From Sternotherus odoratus (taxonomy: Eukaryota > Chordata > Testudines > Kinosternidae): DNA of 64,000 nucleotides. The position numbers were made by a program, and so were the translations under genes. Position 1 is the stretch's first letter. Each line of letters starts with the position of its first letter. Shown piece by piece: positions 36,611 through 53,650 of this stretch. Location: assembly GCA_032164245.1 (NCBI GenBank), contig JAVMKO010000021.1, forward strand, positions 9,430,285-9,494,284, given 5' to 3'. Under the pieces are notes generated by a model. The model searched no databases, was not told where the DNA came from, and saw only the letters and a program-made list of their open reading frames with translations.

Positions 36611-39299
36611 TTAATCTCTCTAGGTCCTAGTAAAGCAAGAAATAGGTTGGAAGAGACATTGGCAGACTGTTCGTTGTAAGTAAACTTGGAGAGCAAAGAC
36701 AAAATGTAAAAATATTAAGTATTGATATGGAACATCTCACCTTAGTAGTTATGTAAAGTGAAATCCTACTCCTTTACATCAAAGCTAGATGCAATTCAGA
36801 TCCCTAGATCCCTTGCCTAGACTTCAGTTCTATTCACACCTTTTTACTGGCCTATTAGCCTTTGTAACCTTGATTTTCAAATGTTCCCAAATAATATTAA
36901 ATTGTCAAAGATAAGGATACAATAAACCACTTAATTTCCAGGTTCAAGGTTCTAGGTTGGGTACAGACCCTTGATGACACTTTGAACAATAGAATTTATT
37001 TAAGAGAAAAATTATTAGTTAAGCAGACAGACATGCAATTACCATTTACACAGGTAGTATAATTATACTCACATTCAAAGATGGAATGGTGTATAAGCTG
37101 ATCAGCCTACTCACAACAAAATGAAGAACAGGTTTATAATCAGGTAACCTAACTGTACACTTTTGGTGTTAATTGGAGCTTTCCCAAGTTAGCAAGGCTA
37201 CTGTTTGTAACTTATTAAAATACTAATGAACATTAAACCTATCTACCACCATATTCACATTCTGCCACCTCTTTATTGGCTCTTCACATTACAGTTTTAA
37301 ATTAACACTTGCACCAATTTCCTTTCCATACCAATCAGTTTAGATAGCATTATAATAAAACATTCCAAATTCTCAAAACACCCATTAAAAACAGCTGCTA
37401 AAACCAGTTATAATTGCAACATAACCCTAGGTCATGTCCTTCCTACATTCCATTTTCCCATCTTACTATCTCCAACTTATCTCTAACTTTTACTCACACT
37501 AACAAGCTCAATTTTTCATACTCCTCCATATTTAGCCTAATTTCTACTTATTTTTTAACCTAGCACATTTTATAGACTACATCTTCTCCCTTTTTAGTGT
37601 TCCTTTCACCTGAGGAGCACCTACTTCATTATCACTCATTTTTGTTGAGCCTTTCCTCTGACTTCTTCCAATTAAATACCTGGTTTTCCACCTCTCCTTC
37701 TGCCAGCTTTATCCTCATTTCTAAGCAGCCTCAAGGTATAAATATCACATCCATGTTTATTTTCTGTTTCTAGAGCCCACCCAAGGGAACACGTCTCTCT
37801 TACATTACCCAATCCATTTCTTATGCAGAAATTCACAAACAAACAAACGACACCTCCCACAAACAACCAGTTTTGATTCACTTCCAGTGCTGGGATAACT
37901 AGGCAATTGTTGGCTTGTACACCCCACCCCACCTGCCTCTTCACCCCTTTAAAGGGAAATCTGTATCTCCTACACTAATATCAGGGACCGGAGAAATTCC
38001 TCTGCTACTCCATTTTAGGGGCTCTTTCATTAGGCAGGGAATTCAGAAGAATGTTCAGCTCTCTACCCCCCTTCTTCTCTAAGTATATGTGGCAGTGCAG
38101 AGGCCAAACCAAACCTGATGGGTAACACCACATTGAAGAAGGGCATCAGTGGGCTAATCACTTACCTACTTAGGTGGGCACTGCTTCTCATCCTCATAGG
38201 CAATCCCTGCTGTGATGGGCAACTCCCCACTTACAAGGTAGCGGGAGAGGAATCTTCCTTCAAGCCAGATCCTGTCTGCGGAGCAGAGATCTCTAAAGGA
38301 ATGGGCATTTGGTGCCCATCACTCACATTCTATTTGGAGTCAATCAGGAAGGGGGAGGGAGTACCGGGAGGCAGTACCACCCCAGTCAAGCCCTTGTGAG
38401 GTAGACTCTGACTGGGGAGTGGGCCGGGGGCATGGCCCCTTGTAGTCTTATTAATAGATTGTTGGTTAATCAATTGATATTAATCAATCACTTAGACCAT
38501 AATGGTCAATGAAGGTTTGATCTCCTGAGGGCTACAGCATCAGGAATATCATCAGTATCATTAATAAAAGACACTAGAAGCACATAAGAAATAACTGCAA
38601 TATATTACAAGTCCCTTTATTAAGAAGTCCACTAAGCAGATGAACAATCCCACAAACGCTAAAATACAACACACAGAGAAAGAGTGTGAAGTGTTTAGCC
38701 CTGTGACTAGCAACTACTATCACCACCACCAATGGTTGCCATCCTATCATCTCTCCACTTCTTTGTCCCCGCCACTCCCCACACATGCAGCCTGGGTCAC
38801 CTTTTATTGAATCATCCTTACTCACTAAGGCTCATACATATCCATAAGGGTTCCAACCCCTTTTTCCTCATCCATATCCCACTAATTTAGGGGCACCTCA
38901 TTTCTCATTGGCTATCCCTTAGTTCCCCTTACTCTCATTATGCATCTCTGTACACTAGTTCCCATCGTAATATGCAGAATTTCCCATGATGTTATAATTG
39001 GGTGCCTCTCGGTCTAGACAAGTACACTGAGGTATATTTGCCCTAACATTACCCACTGGCACATTCTTTACAGTAACACTGTAATTTCACTGGTAAAGGG
39101 TTATTCCCGGGTCACGTACTTACGCCAACCCTCCTTTGGCCTGAGGACTAATACAGCTAAGTGAAATGTGACAGGCCTCAACTTGCAGGCCCCGTGACCC
39201 AACATTAACTAATATTTATATTTCATTCTATATCTTAAATATACTTAATATCTATTATTCTTGGCTGGCTCCCTTCCACCAAAAGCTCACCTCAGTAGA

Positions 39300-40160
39300 G
39301 GACCCCCCTCCTCCCATTACAGCCCATCTGGAGGGGGCAGTTGTGGTCAGGAAGCCACATCATATCCCACCTCGGAGGAAAGGGGAGGCAGCTGGGGTCG
39401 GGGTCAGGGCCCCTCCCTGGTCACAGCCCACTCCTGCAGGAAGCCAGAGGACCCTGCACCCCAACTCCGCAGTCAGATGTGACTCTCCGCCAGCCGGTAA
39501 AACAGAAGGTTCATTAGTCGACAGGAACACAGCACAGACCAGAACTTGCTAGCACAGACATCAGTGACTTTCAGCCAAGCCCATCTTGGGGGGAGGGGAT
39601 CCCAGACCCCAGGCTCTGCCCTTCCCCTGCACCCCAAGCCGGCCAAGACGGACTCGCTTCCAGCTGCCTGGCCCCTCTCCCCGCACAGCTCTACAATGTC
39701 CTTCTTAAGGAGAGGGCTATAGGTCAGGGACTCACAGGCCCAGAGCGCCCCACTGTCCCCGGGCGGACCCCCTTCAGGGCCACAGCCCGTCTCAGGGGCC
39801 CCTTCTCTTGCGGGATTAAGCCCTCGGCTCCTCCATCTCCTGGAACCAGTCACAGCCCACCTGGGGGGGGGAAGGGGACAATTGGGGCCAGGGCCCCCCA
39901 CCAGCCATACTCCAGCCCACCAGGGGGGGGGGGGAAGGGGATAATTGGGGCCAGGGCCCCCCCACCAGCCACACTCCAGCTGGGGGAGGGGCGACACTTG
40001 GGGTCAGGCCCCTCCCTCCCCCCCAGTCAGAGCCCAGCTGGGGGGGGGGGGAGGAGGGATGGTTGGGGCCAGGACCCCCCCTCACACACCCCAGTCACAG
40101 CCCACGGGGGGGGGGGGAAGGGCAGTTGGAGTCAGAGCCCCCCCACGAACTCACTCACAC
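39300..40160 (+). repeat. G-run minisatellite, period about 60-75 bp
   Basis: Degenerate tandem units made of CCAGTCACAGCCCAC or CCACACTCCAGC, a run of 8-13 G, then GGAAGGGGACAATTGGGGCC and AGGGCCCCCCACCAGCC. Five clear copies lie in 39,841-40,150 and weaker ones back to about 39,320. The array is why several spurious long frames appear here on both strands. It lies just inside the first intron of S100PBP and borders the promoter. Confidence 0.85.
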
Positions 40161-40192
40161 TCTCCCCCTCCCCTCGGGGGAGACTCACTCAC

Positions 40193-40260
40193 CCGCCGCC
40201 ATTCCAGACACGCCCCCCGGGCTCGCGCCGCGACTCACTAATGCGAGCTCGCGGGAGGAG
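40193..40260 (-). other. S100PBP: Candidate S100PBP 5' UTR exon 1 (start uncertain)
   Basis: Minus-strand CG-rich sequence ending in GGAATGGCGGCGG at 40,193, followed by a near-perfect donor GTGAGTGAG. It would splice to the acceptor at 32,809. The single ATG near its end (GAATGGCGGCGG) would open a short frame running into the donor, so it is more likely UTR than coding. Confidence 0.5.
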
Positions 40261-40319
40261 GAGGGGGCGGGGAATTCATAAGCTCCGCCCCCCTCTGCGA
40301 GGCCACGCCCCCATCGATG

Positions 40320-40473
40320 TGCTCTGGGCTCGACTCCTCCGCCCTGGCCCTGCGGCGGAAGCGGTGTCCGGCCGGGGCGGTGGAGGCGTCGCGCGGAGCT
40401 GACGCAACCCGGAGCCGGCGAGTGGCGCAGGGCGGCGGGGACGCCTCGCCGGGGAGCACCGGGCCGGGTCACG
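40320..40473 (+). other. YARS1: Candidate YARS1 5' UTR exon 1 (start uncertain)
   Basis: GC-rich plus-strand sequence ending GGGCCGGGTCACG before a GTAGGG donor. It would join to an acceptor at 45,738 (TTCTGTCTAATCACAG) 34 nt before the YARS1 start codon. Placed by splice signals and position only; transcript evidence is needed to decide this against a promoter nearer 45.7 kb. Confidence 0.4.
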
Positions 40474-40719
40474 GTAGGGGGGGGGGGGAGGGGTTACACC
40501 CGGGCCCCCCAACTCCCTGGGGCCCCTCGTGGCCGGGCCCGAGGCCCCTGCCCGGGGGGGGGGGGGTCTCCCCGCCCGCTGTGGGGCCGGGGCGTGGCGT
40601 GGGGCGGGGGTTTGGGGCTCTGTGTGGGGAGGGGGCTGAGATGTGGGGCCGGGCTCCACCTCGGATGGAAGGGGGGGGGGACCAGCCCCCACGGCGACGG
40701 GTTGGCTGGAGCTGTCGGG

Positions 40720-40785
40720 GGGGGATGTAGTTACGGTAATAGTGGGGGGGGGAGTTACGGTAATAGTGGGGGGGGGGGTAACGCC
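40720..40785 (+). repeat. Short G-run tandem repeat
   Basis: Two copies of GTTACGGTAATAGTGGGGG separated and followed by G runs, at the downstream edge of the CpG island. Confidence 0.75.
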
Positions 40786-41738
40786 CCACAGCATCGATTG
40801 GGTGGGAGCGAATTCGACGGAGGCCCAGAGCAGGAAGGGGAGAAATAATGACCCTGCCCCCCACCCCCATGTTGGGAGCCTGGGTGACAAGCCCCAGGCA
40901 TTGGCATGACGCGAGTCCCTTCCACCTAGGGGGTGTTACTGAAGATCTGGGGGGGTGATTCATGTGCCTGGCATGTTGGGGATCCGTGGTGGTAACCTAG
41001 GTCGTAAGGCTGGAAAGGGAGTGGCAGGTGCTGTCAAAAATGGCATTAGCTGCTTCCGGATCCTTGATAACTGAAGGAAATGATTTTAACCTGCTTCTGG
41101 CTCTAGCAGTTTAAAGCACAAGGTGCGAGAGTAGTTTGGTGCTTGCTCCAGACCACCAAATAGCCCCAGGGAACAGGGGCACAGCCCCTATCGATAATGT
41201 GTAGGGATTAAAAAAAAGTTGTGTGATCATGGACTTCGGTTGGAGTGAGGTGTGGGGCAGTGTCATGCTACGAGCATTAAAGCATCGTTGGAATTTCTAA
41301 ACACTATGATAATTTCATAACTCAGTGTTGCAGCCAACACCGAGGAATTATTCATTAGATCTTGCTTTACCAGATGTAGTAGGAAGAGAGTCCTGAGCCA
41401 TATGCCCTTGTACTAGAGGCCTGGTATAAGGCAGGACCTGCTCACAGAATCTGGCAGGAACAGGGCTGATAGTGCAGAAATACACATGCCTAGGAAGTTC
41501 TAGTCGTAGATCCTCACACAAACATGTCCCAATATCAGGTAGTACCAGAACATCCCAATATCAAGGGTAACAGGAGGAACACACTAACCCCTCCTAAAAG
41601 ATATGGTCAGGCTGACCCATGTAACCTATTTATATCAGGGTATAAAGATATCTTAGAGGAAGTATCTTTGGCTAGTCGAGGGGGGAATGGAAAGTCCTGC
41701 CACCAACTGAGCTGCGTCTATTGTCCTACGTCTTATTA

Positions 41739-42019
41739 GGGCTTGTCTTCACTTGAGCTGGCAGGGATCGATCTTTTGGTGATAGATTTATCCCGTCTCG
41801 TTAAGACGCGATAAATCGATCACCAGCGGCTCCCCCGTCGACTCCAGAAGTCCAGCTCCTGAAGAGGCGCAAGCTGGAGTCGACGGGGGACCGCGCCGCC
41901 CACCACCATGAGGATGGGAGGTAAGTCGGCTGTAGAGACGTCGATTTCAGCTACGTTATTTAACGTAGCTGAAATTGCGTGTCTACAGTCGTTTCCACCC
42001 CCCTAGTGGAGACCAGCCC
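41739..42019 (+). mobile_element. Harbinger-type MITE, copy A
   Basis: Ends GGGCTTGTCTTCACT and AGTGGAGACCAGCCC form inverted repeats, flanked by TTA on both sides (41,736-41,738 and 42,020-42,022), which fits PIF/Harbinger elements. The interior has several CGATAAATCGAT-like and GTCGACTCCAG palindromes and no transposase frame. Confidence 0.65.
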
Positions 42020-42022
42020 TTA

Positions 42023-42286
42023 GGGCTGGTCTTCACTATGGGGGGAGGGGGGAAAATCGGAGCTGAAGTTTGCGCATCTCCAGCCGACTTACCTGCCATC
42101 CTCACGGCGGCGGCAGTCGGCGGCGCGGCCCCATCGACTCCAGCTTGCGCCTCACGGCAAGCTGGAGTTCCAGAGTCGGGGGGGGGGGGGGGGCGCCGTG
42201 TGCAATCGATTTCTTGCGTCTTCACCAGACGCGATAAATCGATTGATCACTACCTGCTAATCCTGCAGGTGGTGAAGACAAGCCCC
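42023..42286 (-). mobile_element. Harbinger-type MITE, copy B, inverted relative to A
   Basis: Starts GGGCTGGTCTTCACT directly after the TTA that ends copy A and finishes GTGGTGAAGACAAGCCCC. Its interior is the reverse complement of copy A in outline (GTAAGTCGGCTGGAGATGCG on the minus strand, then the CAAGCTGGAGTCGA palindrome), with a G-run at 42,178. TTA is not repeated at its right side. Confidence 0.6.
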
Positions 42287-42986
42287 GTGTATCCTCAGAG
42301 TCTGCCAGGTGCTATTACTGTGTTCCATCAACAATAAACCTGGCCTGGCACCTTCGTAAACATTAACCCATCTTGTAGTCACTGGGCGGTTCGCTTGAGG
42401 TCTGCTGTGCCAACTATCTGGGCAGAGCTGGAGCAGCGCACAGAGAACACACATATGCAACCAAACATCTGACCACACCAGATCAAATTGTGAACAGATT
42501 TAGTTCTGATCACAAAACTAAAAAGTAACTGTAGCTTCAGTATAAGCAATCTTGACATGATCACATTTATGATGTGCAAGTGTAAGAGAGTCCAGTAATA
42601 TATACATTTGGTACTTTAATAGGACCAATATCACAAAGCTGAAAACAATTGAGCCAAATCCGCTTTAAGGAAGAATTTAATCAGAAAAAAGTGACCAATA
42701 ATGGGGAATCATGTAAGAACACCTTATTAGAGGTCCAAAAATCCATAGTCTAGGCAGAAGGCCATAGCAGGTTAAAAAGAAAAACACACCTCGTTTAGAG
42801 GGGAAGGTAAAGGCAGGTGTAAAAAAAAAATTAGAAGAAAGGGGAAGTTGATAGTAATGACTATAAATCAGAAGTTAGGAACTTTAGAAAACTGATTAGG
42901 AAAGTAAAGGGACACATTTCTGACTAGCTGAGTTAAGGACAATAAGGAGGAGTTTTAAAAATATATTAGGAACAAAAACAATCGTG

Positions 42987-43681
42987 TGTGACAAAGCTCT
43001 GTCCTTGTCTCCGTGGATCCTGTGTTTCCTGGTGGATTTCACTAGCCTCAGAGGCTCTCTCTAGAGACAAGGGTCACAGTTTATTGAGCTATTTTCATCA
43101 TAAGCCAGCAAGGGAGGTGAGAAGCTATCCTTCCTTGCACCCTTGCTGTTGTCTCCCAATCTCCGTGATTAATTAGGGGAGGCAGAAAGGGTGGAGCCCA
43201 GGCCCACCCTCTACTCTGGGCTCCAGCCCAGGGACCCTAATAGTATCAGCTATGTGTGCTGACCTTTTAGCAACAGGATACATACAATTCCATGGGCTAC
43301 TTCCCCACAGCAGTCCCCATTTCCATAAGCTCCACTTCAGCCTTACCTCAGGGCCTCCTTCCTTGTGTATGATATGATGTTCTACTGCTCGGTCTCTCCA
43401 ATAGTACAACTTCCTCCCACAGCTCCTAACATGCACCCCCGCCTGATTAACTGGGAGGGTTTTTTAACTGGTTTCAACCAGCCCCTGATTGGCTTCAGGT
43501 GTCCCAATCAGGCTAGCTATTTCTACTGCTTTCTAGAAGGTTCTTAATTGGCCCCAGGTGTCTTGATTAACCTGGAACAACTGCCATTTGGTTCCAATGG
43601 TACCAGGGATTTGTTTAGCCTGGGACTAATATATCTGTCCCTTATCACTTTCCTATAGCCATCTGGCCTTCCCCCGTCACA
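42987..43681. mobile_element. Solo LTR of an endogenous LTR retroelement
   Basis: 695 bp starting TGTGACAAAG and ending GTCACA, the inverted TG/CA termini of an LTR. The interior has CCACCCTCTACTCTGGGCTC, GGGCTACTTCCCCACAGC and GGACTAATATATCTG, phrases I recognise from turtle LTR repeats. No internal retroviral coding sequence adjoins it. No clear target duplication is visible, so the borders could be off by a few bases. Confidence 0.6.
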
Positions 43682-43949
43682 CCTGACAAGGTATTGGTCC
43701 ATTACTAGGTGGAAATGGTAAAATTATCAATAATAATGCAGAAAAGATAAAAATGTTCAATAAAGATTCTTGTTCTGTATTTAGGGGTGAGGGGGGGGGA
43801 AACAGATGCTGATACTCTCATCATCTGGTGATGCTAACACTCTTTGCATTCCATTAGTTTCTGTGGAGGATAGACATTTTAAATCCACCCGTCCGGATAT
43901 CTTGCATCCAAGAGCTTCCTGAGGCTCTCCCTAGACTGTCCGTGTTGAT

Positions 43950-45332
43950 TTTTAAAAAGTCTTAGGGCACTGGGGAATTTCCAGAAGACTGGAAGAAGTC
44001 TAATGTTAGGCCAGTTTTTAAAAAGAGTAAATGGGATGACCTGGGTAATTGTAGGTTTGTCAGCCTGCCCGCGATCCTGGGCAAGGTAAAGGAGTGGCTG
44101 ACACATTTCTCTCCTTTAATTCTTTATTAAGTGAGTCATGTAATTAATGTAAATCAACTATGAGTTCATGGAAAATAGAGCCTGCTAAAGTAACTTGATA
44201 TCTATTTTTAAGGAGATGACAAGTTTGATTGACCAAGGTAATACTGTTGACACTTAGACTTCTGTAAGGTGTTTGACTTGGCACCCTATGATATTTTGAA
44301 TTTAAAAAATTAGAATGATCTAAAGTTATCGTGGCACACATTAAATGGAGTAAAAACTGTCTAACTGATGGGTTTCAAAATGTAATTGTAAATGGGGAGT
44401 CATCATCAAGGTGTTTCCAGTATGGTCCCTCAGGGATTGGTTCTTGGCCTCATGCTATTTAACAATTTTATCAGTGAAACAACACACAAATTGGGGGAGT
44501 GGTAAAGAGCTCAGATCACTGATTCAGATCAATCTGGATCACTTGGTAACTTGGGCACAAGCTAACAAGCTGTTTTAATAATACAGCTAAATGTAAATGT
44601 AGACATCTAGGAACACAGAATGTAGGCCACATTCCAGGATGAGAAATACTATCCCAGGAAGCAGTGATTCCGAAAGAGTTGAAGGTCATGGTGGATTATC
44701 AGCTGGACATGAGCTCCCAGCCAGAAGCTGTGGCCAAAAGAGCTGATGCAATCCTGGGATGCATAAACAGGGGAATCTCAAGTAGGAGTGGAGAGGTTAT
44801 TTTGCATCTGTATTTGGCACTGGTGCGACCACTGCTGCTATGGCCAGCCCTGGCGTCCACGATTCAAGAAGGATGTTGATAAATTGGAGAAGATTCAGAA
44901 AAGAGCCACAAGAATGATTAAAGGATTAGAAAACTTGCCTTATAGTGTTGGACTCAAGGAGCTCCATCTATTTAGCATAACAAAGAGAAAGTTAAGAGAA
45001 GACTTGATCACAGTCTGTAATTGTCTACATAGGAAACAAATGTTTAATAATGGGCTAATCTTTAGTCTAGCAGAGAGAGATCGAACACGAGCCAATGGCT
45101 GGAAGTTGAAGCTAGACAAATTCAGGCTGGAAATAGGGTGTAAATTGTTAACAGTGAGAGTAATGAACCATTGGAACAATTCACCGAGGGTTGTGATGGA
45201 TTCTCCATCACTGACAAATTTTGGAATCAAGATTGGTGTTTTCCTAAAAGCTTGGCTCGAGGTATGATTTTGGGGATGTTCTGTGGCCTGTACGATACAG
45301 GGGGTCAGAGGAGATGACCTTGGAATCTATGG
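43950..45332 (+). mobile_element. CR1 LINE 3' part, plus orientation, decayed
   Basis: Carries remnants of CR1 ORF2: a TGGGGAATTTCCAGAAGACT stretch at 43,972, a reverse-transcriptase region reading PQGLVLGLMLFN near 44,430, and the ORF end with VDKLEKIQKRATRMIKGLEN and a HWNN motif (44,870-45,180). The 3' tail GATACAGGGGGTCAGAGGAG follows. Stops and frameshifts break the frame throughout, so it is inactive. Confidence 0.85.
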
Positions 45333-45738
45333 GTTCAAACTGGTGGCTGGGGAGTGAAAGGCTTTGTGCCCCACTACCCAGCCCTTCCTGCCCCCAGTCT
45401 GTGACGGGGGAGGGGGGAGAGACGCCTCCCTTCCAGGGTCATAGGGTGGGATAGATAGTCTGAACTGCCTCAGGGCCGGTGCCTTGCCCATGCCCTCTAG
45501 TGAACTGTGCCAAGAGACCAACGAGGGGGTGAACCCCACACAGATTCCCCTCCCCCAGGGTGTGTGCCCTGGCTGAGTGGGCTTCTTAGCCGTATACAGC
45601 CTCGCCCGTATGCAGGGGCAGTGGGGTCTGGGCGCTGGCTGTGCTGGAAACCACACCAGGAGTCCTCCCCCTATGACTATCAGGAGAGTTTCCCCTCCCT
45701 GCCTTTCCTCTTGTGACATGTCTTCTGTCTAATCACAG

Positions 45739-45772
45739 TTTGTAAAGTCTTGACTGGTCAAAGGCTGACGTG
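45739..45772 (+). other. YARS1: YARS1 5' UTR segment before the start codon
   Basis: A pyrimidine tract and CAG at 45,738 precede 34 nt of untranslated sequence ending GGCTGACGTG and ATGG. The start has G at -3 (GTG before ATG) and G at +4, a strong Kozak context. Confidence 0.45.
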
Positions 45773-52804
<7,032 letters not shown>

Positions 52805-53650
52805 CAAGTGCCAGCCCATCCCCCTCGTCCTCTCCTCACCTGTGGCCATCCACTGCTCCATGGTGGATTTTGTTCCCCCAACCTCCACCATGCTCACCCC
52901 ACTGCAGCCTGCCTCCAAGCGAGGGAGCTTCAGCCCAAAGCACCTGGGGCTCCGAGGCTGAATAGGTGAAAAGCTGTAGATGGTACACACCTTGCAACTG
53001 AACTTGGGCCGGTTGGGTGGAGAACCTGCCTCTAGCAGCAGCCTGTTTCCTTTCGAGCGGCTGTTGACTCAGTCAACTCGTGACTCAGGGGGACCATCTA
53101 GCTCCTGAGCCCCCCCCTCCCTCCGCAGGAGCTAGGACTGCAACCTGTTGTCTGTTTCCCTCGTGAGTCCTACATGCAGCTCTCCTGGAGTGTCTGAAGC
53201 AGGGGTAAAAGCACAGGCGGTCACCTCTCTCCCCAGGCTTGCTGTGGGTGGATTCCAGCAGCTCCGAAGGTTGCCTGGGAACTGGCTGGAAGCCTGATGG
53301 GCAGCTGCCGCCCTTGGAAGTTTTAAATGCAAGTGGTTCAAGGGAAGAAGGGTTCACACCTGTGTAGTTCGGAACAGGGACAGAGGGACTGCTCAGCATC
53401 CTGGGTAATGACCATCACCCTGCATCTACCTCAGCCCCCCATGGGGCTGGGCCGGGGGAGGGCACACGGGGCTCTCCAGCCCCTCACGGCTGATCTAACC
53501 GGCGGCAGGGCTGCTTGGGTAAGCCTGTCCCTGGGCTTGCAGAACAGGGTTGTGGAGCTGCAGGTGGGGGGTCCTCTCCCTTTAGTGTTGAATCTGAAAT
53601 CATCTGTCATAGTTAAAACCTCCAATAAAGCGTTAAACTGACTGAGGCGT
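52805..53650 (+). other. YARS1: YARS1 3' UTR
   Basis: From the TAA at 52,802-52,804 to shortly after the AATAAA at 53,624. The run contains no recognised repeat, and open frames in it lack splice context or homology. Confidence 0.7.
53624..53629 (+). terminator. YARS1: YARS1 poly(A) signal
   Basis: AATAAA about 820 nt after the stop, followed within 20-40 nt by a GT-rich element (GCGTGTGTGGTGGGGGG), the normal arrangement of a cleavage/polyadenylation site. Confidence 0.8.

Larger units (their letters stand above)
32809..39299 (-). other. S100PBP: 5' intron(s) of S100PBP, no coding exon seen
   Basis: No conserved coding exon on either strand. It contains the listed tandem repeat, hAT, Penelope-type and Harbinger-type insertions. 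The AT-rich 36.9-39.2 kb part has no confident repeat match; an antisense LTR-like stretch near 38.57-39.07 kb (minus strand from TGTAAAGAATGTG, with AATAAAAGGTGACC inside) is possible but unproven. Confidence 0.5.
40160..40480. promoter_or_regulatory. CpG-island, probably bidirectional S100PBP/YARS1 promoter
   Basis: A CpG-dense block (GGGCTCGCGCCGCGACTC, CGGAAGCGGTGTCCGGCCGG, GGCGTCGCGCGGAGCTGACG) with GC boxes (CTCCGCCCCC, GGCCACGCCCCC) and no TATA box. A minus-strand donor (GGCGGCGG/GTGAGTGAG) ends an exon at 40,193, and a plus-strand donor (GGTCACG/GTAGGG) ends one at 40,473. S100PBP and YARS1 are known head-to-head neighbours in mammals. Transcription starts were not determined. Confidence 0.65.
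40474..45738 (+). other. YARS1: Repeat-filled stretch, probable first intron of YARS1
   Basis: No conserved coding exon on either strand. About half is occupied by the Harbinger pair, solo LTR and CR1 copy listed separately. The parts at 41.0-41.7, 42.3-42.98 and 45.35-45.7 kb show nothing I recognise. Confidence 0.5.

Noticed and set aside
38570..39070. A possible antisense LTR
   Set aside because: TG/CA-like ends and an internal AATAAA are suggestive, but I found no target duplication or paired copy, so it is only mentioned as possible.
39473..40963. Several overlapping 100-200-codon frames on both strands around the CpG island
   Set aside because: They arise from the G-run minisatellite and CpG island, are Pro/Gly repeats, and cross the promoter splice sites.
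44788..45267. 159-codon frame with KIQKRATRMIKG
   Set aside because: It is the decayed end of CR1 ORF2, not a host gene.
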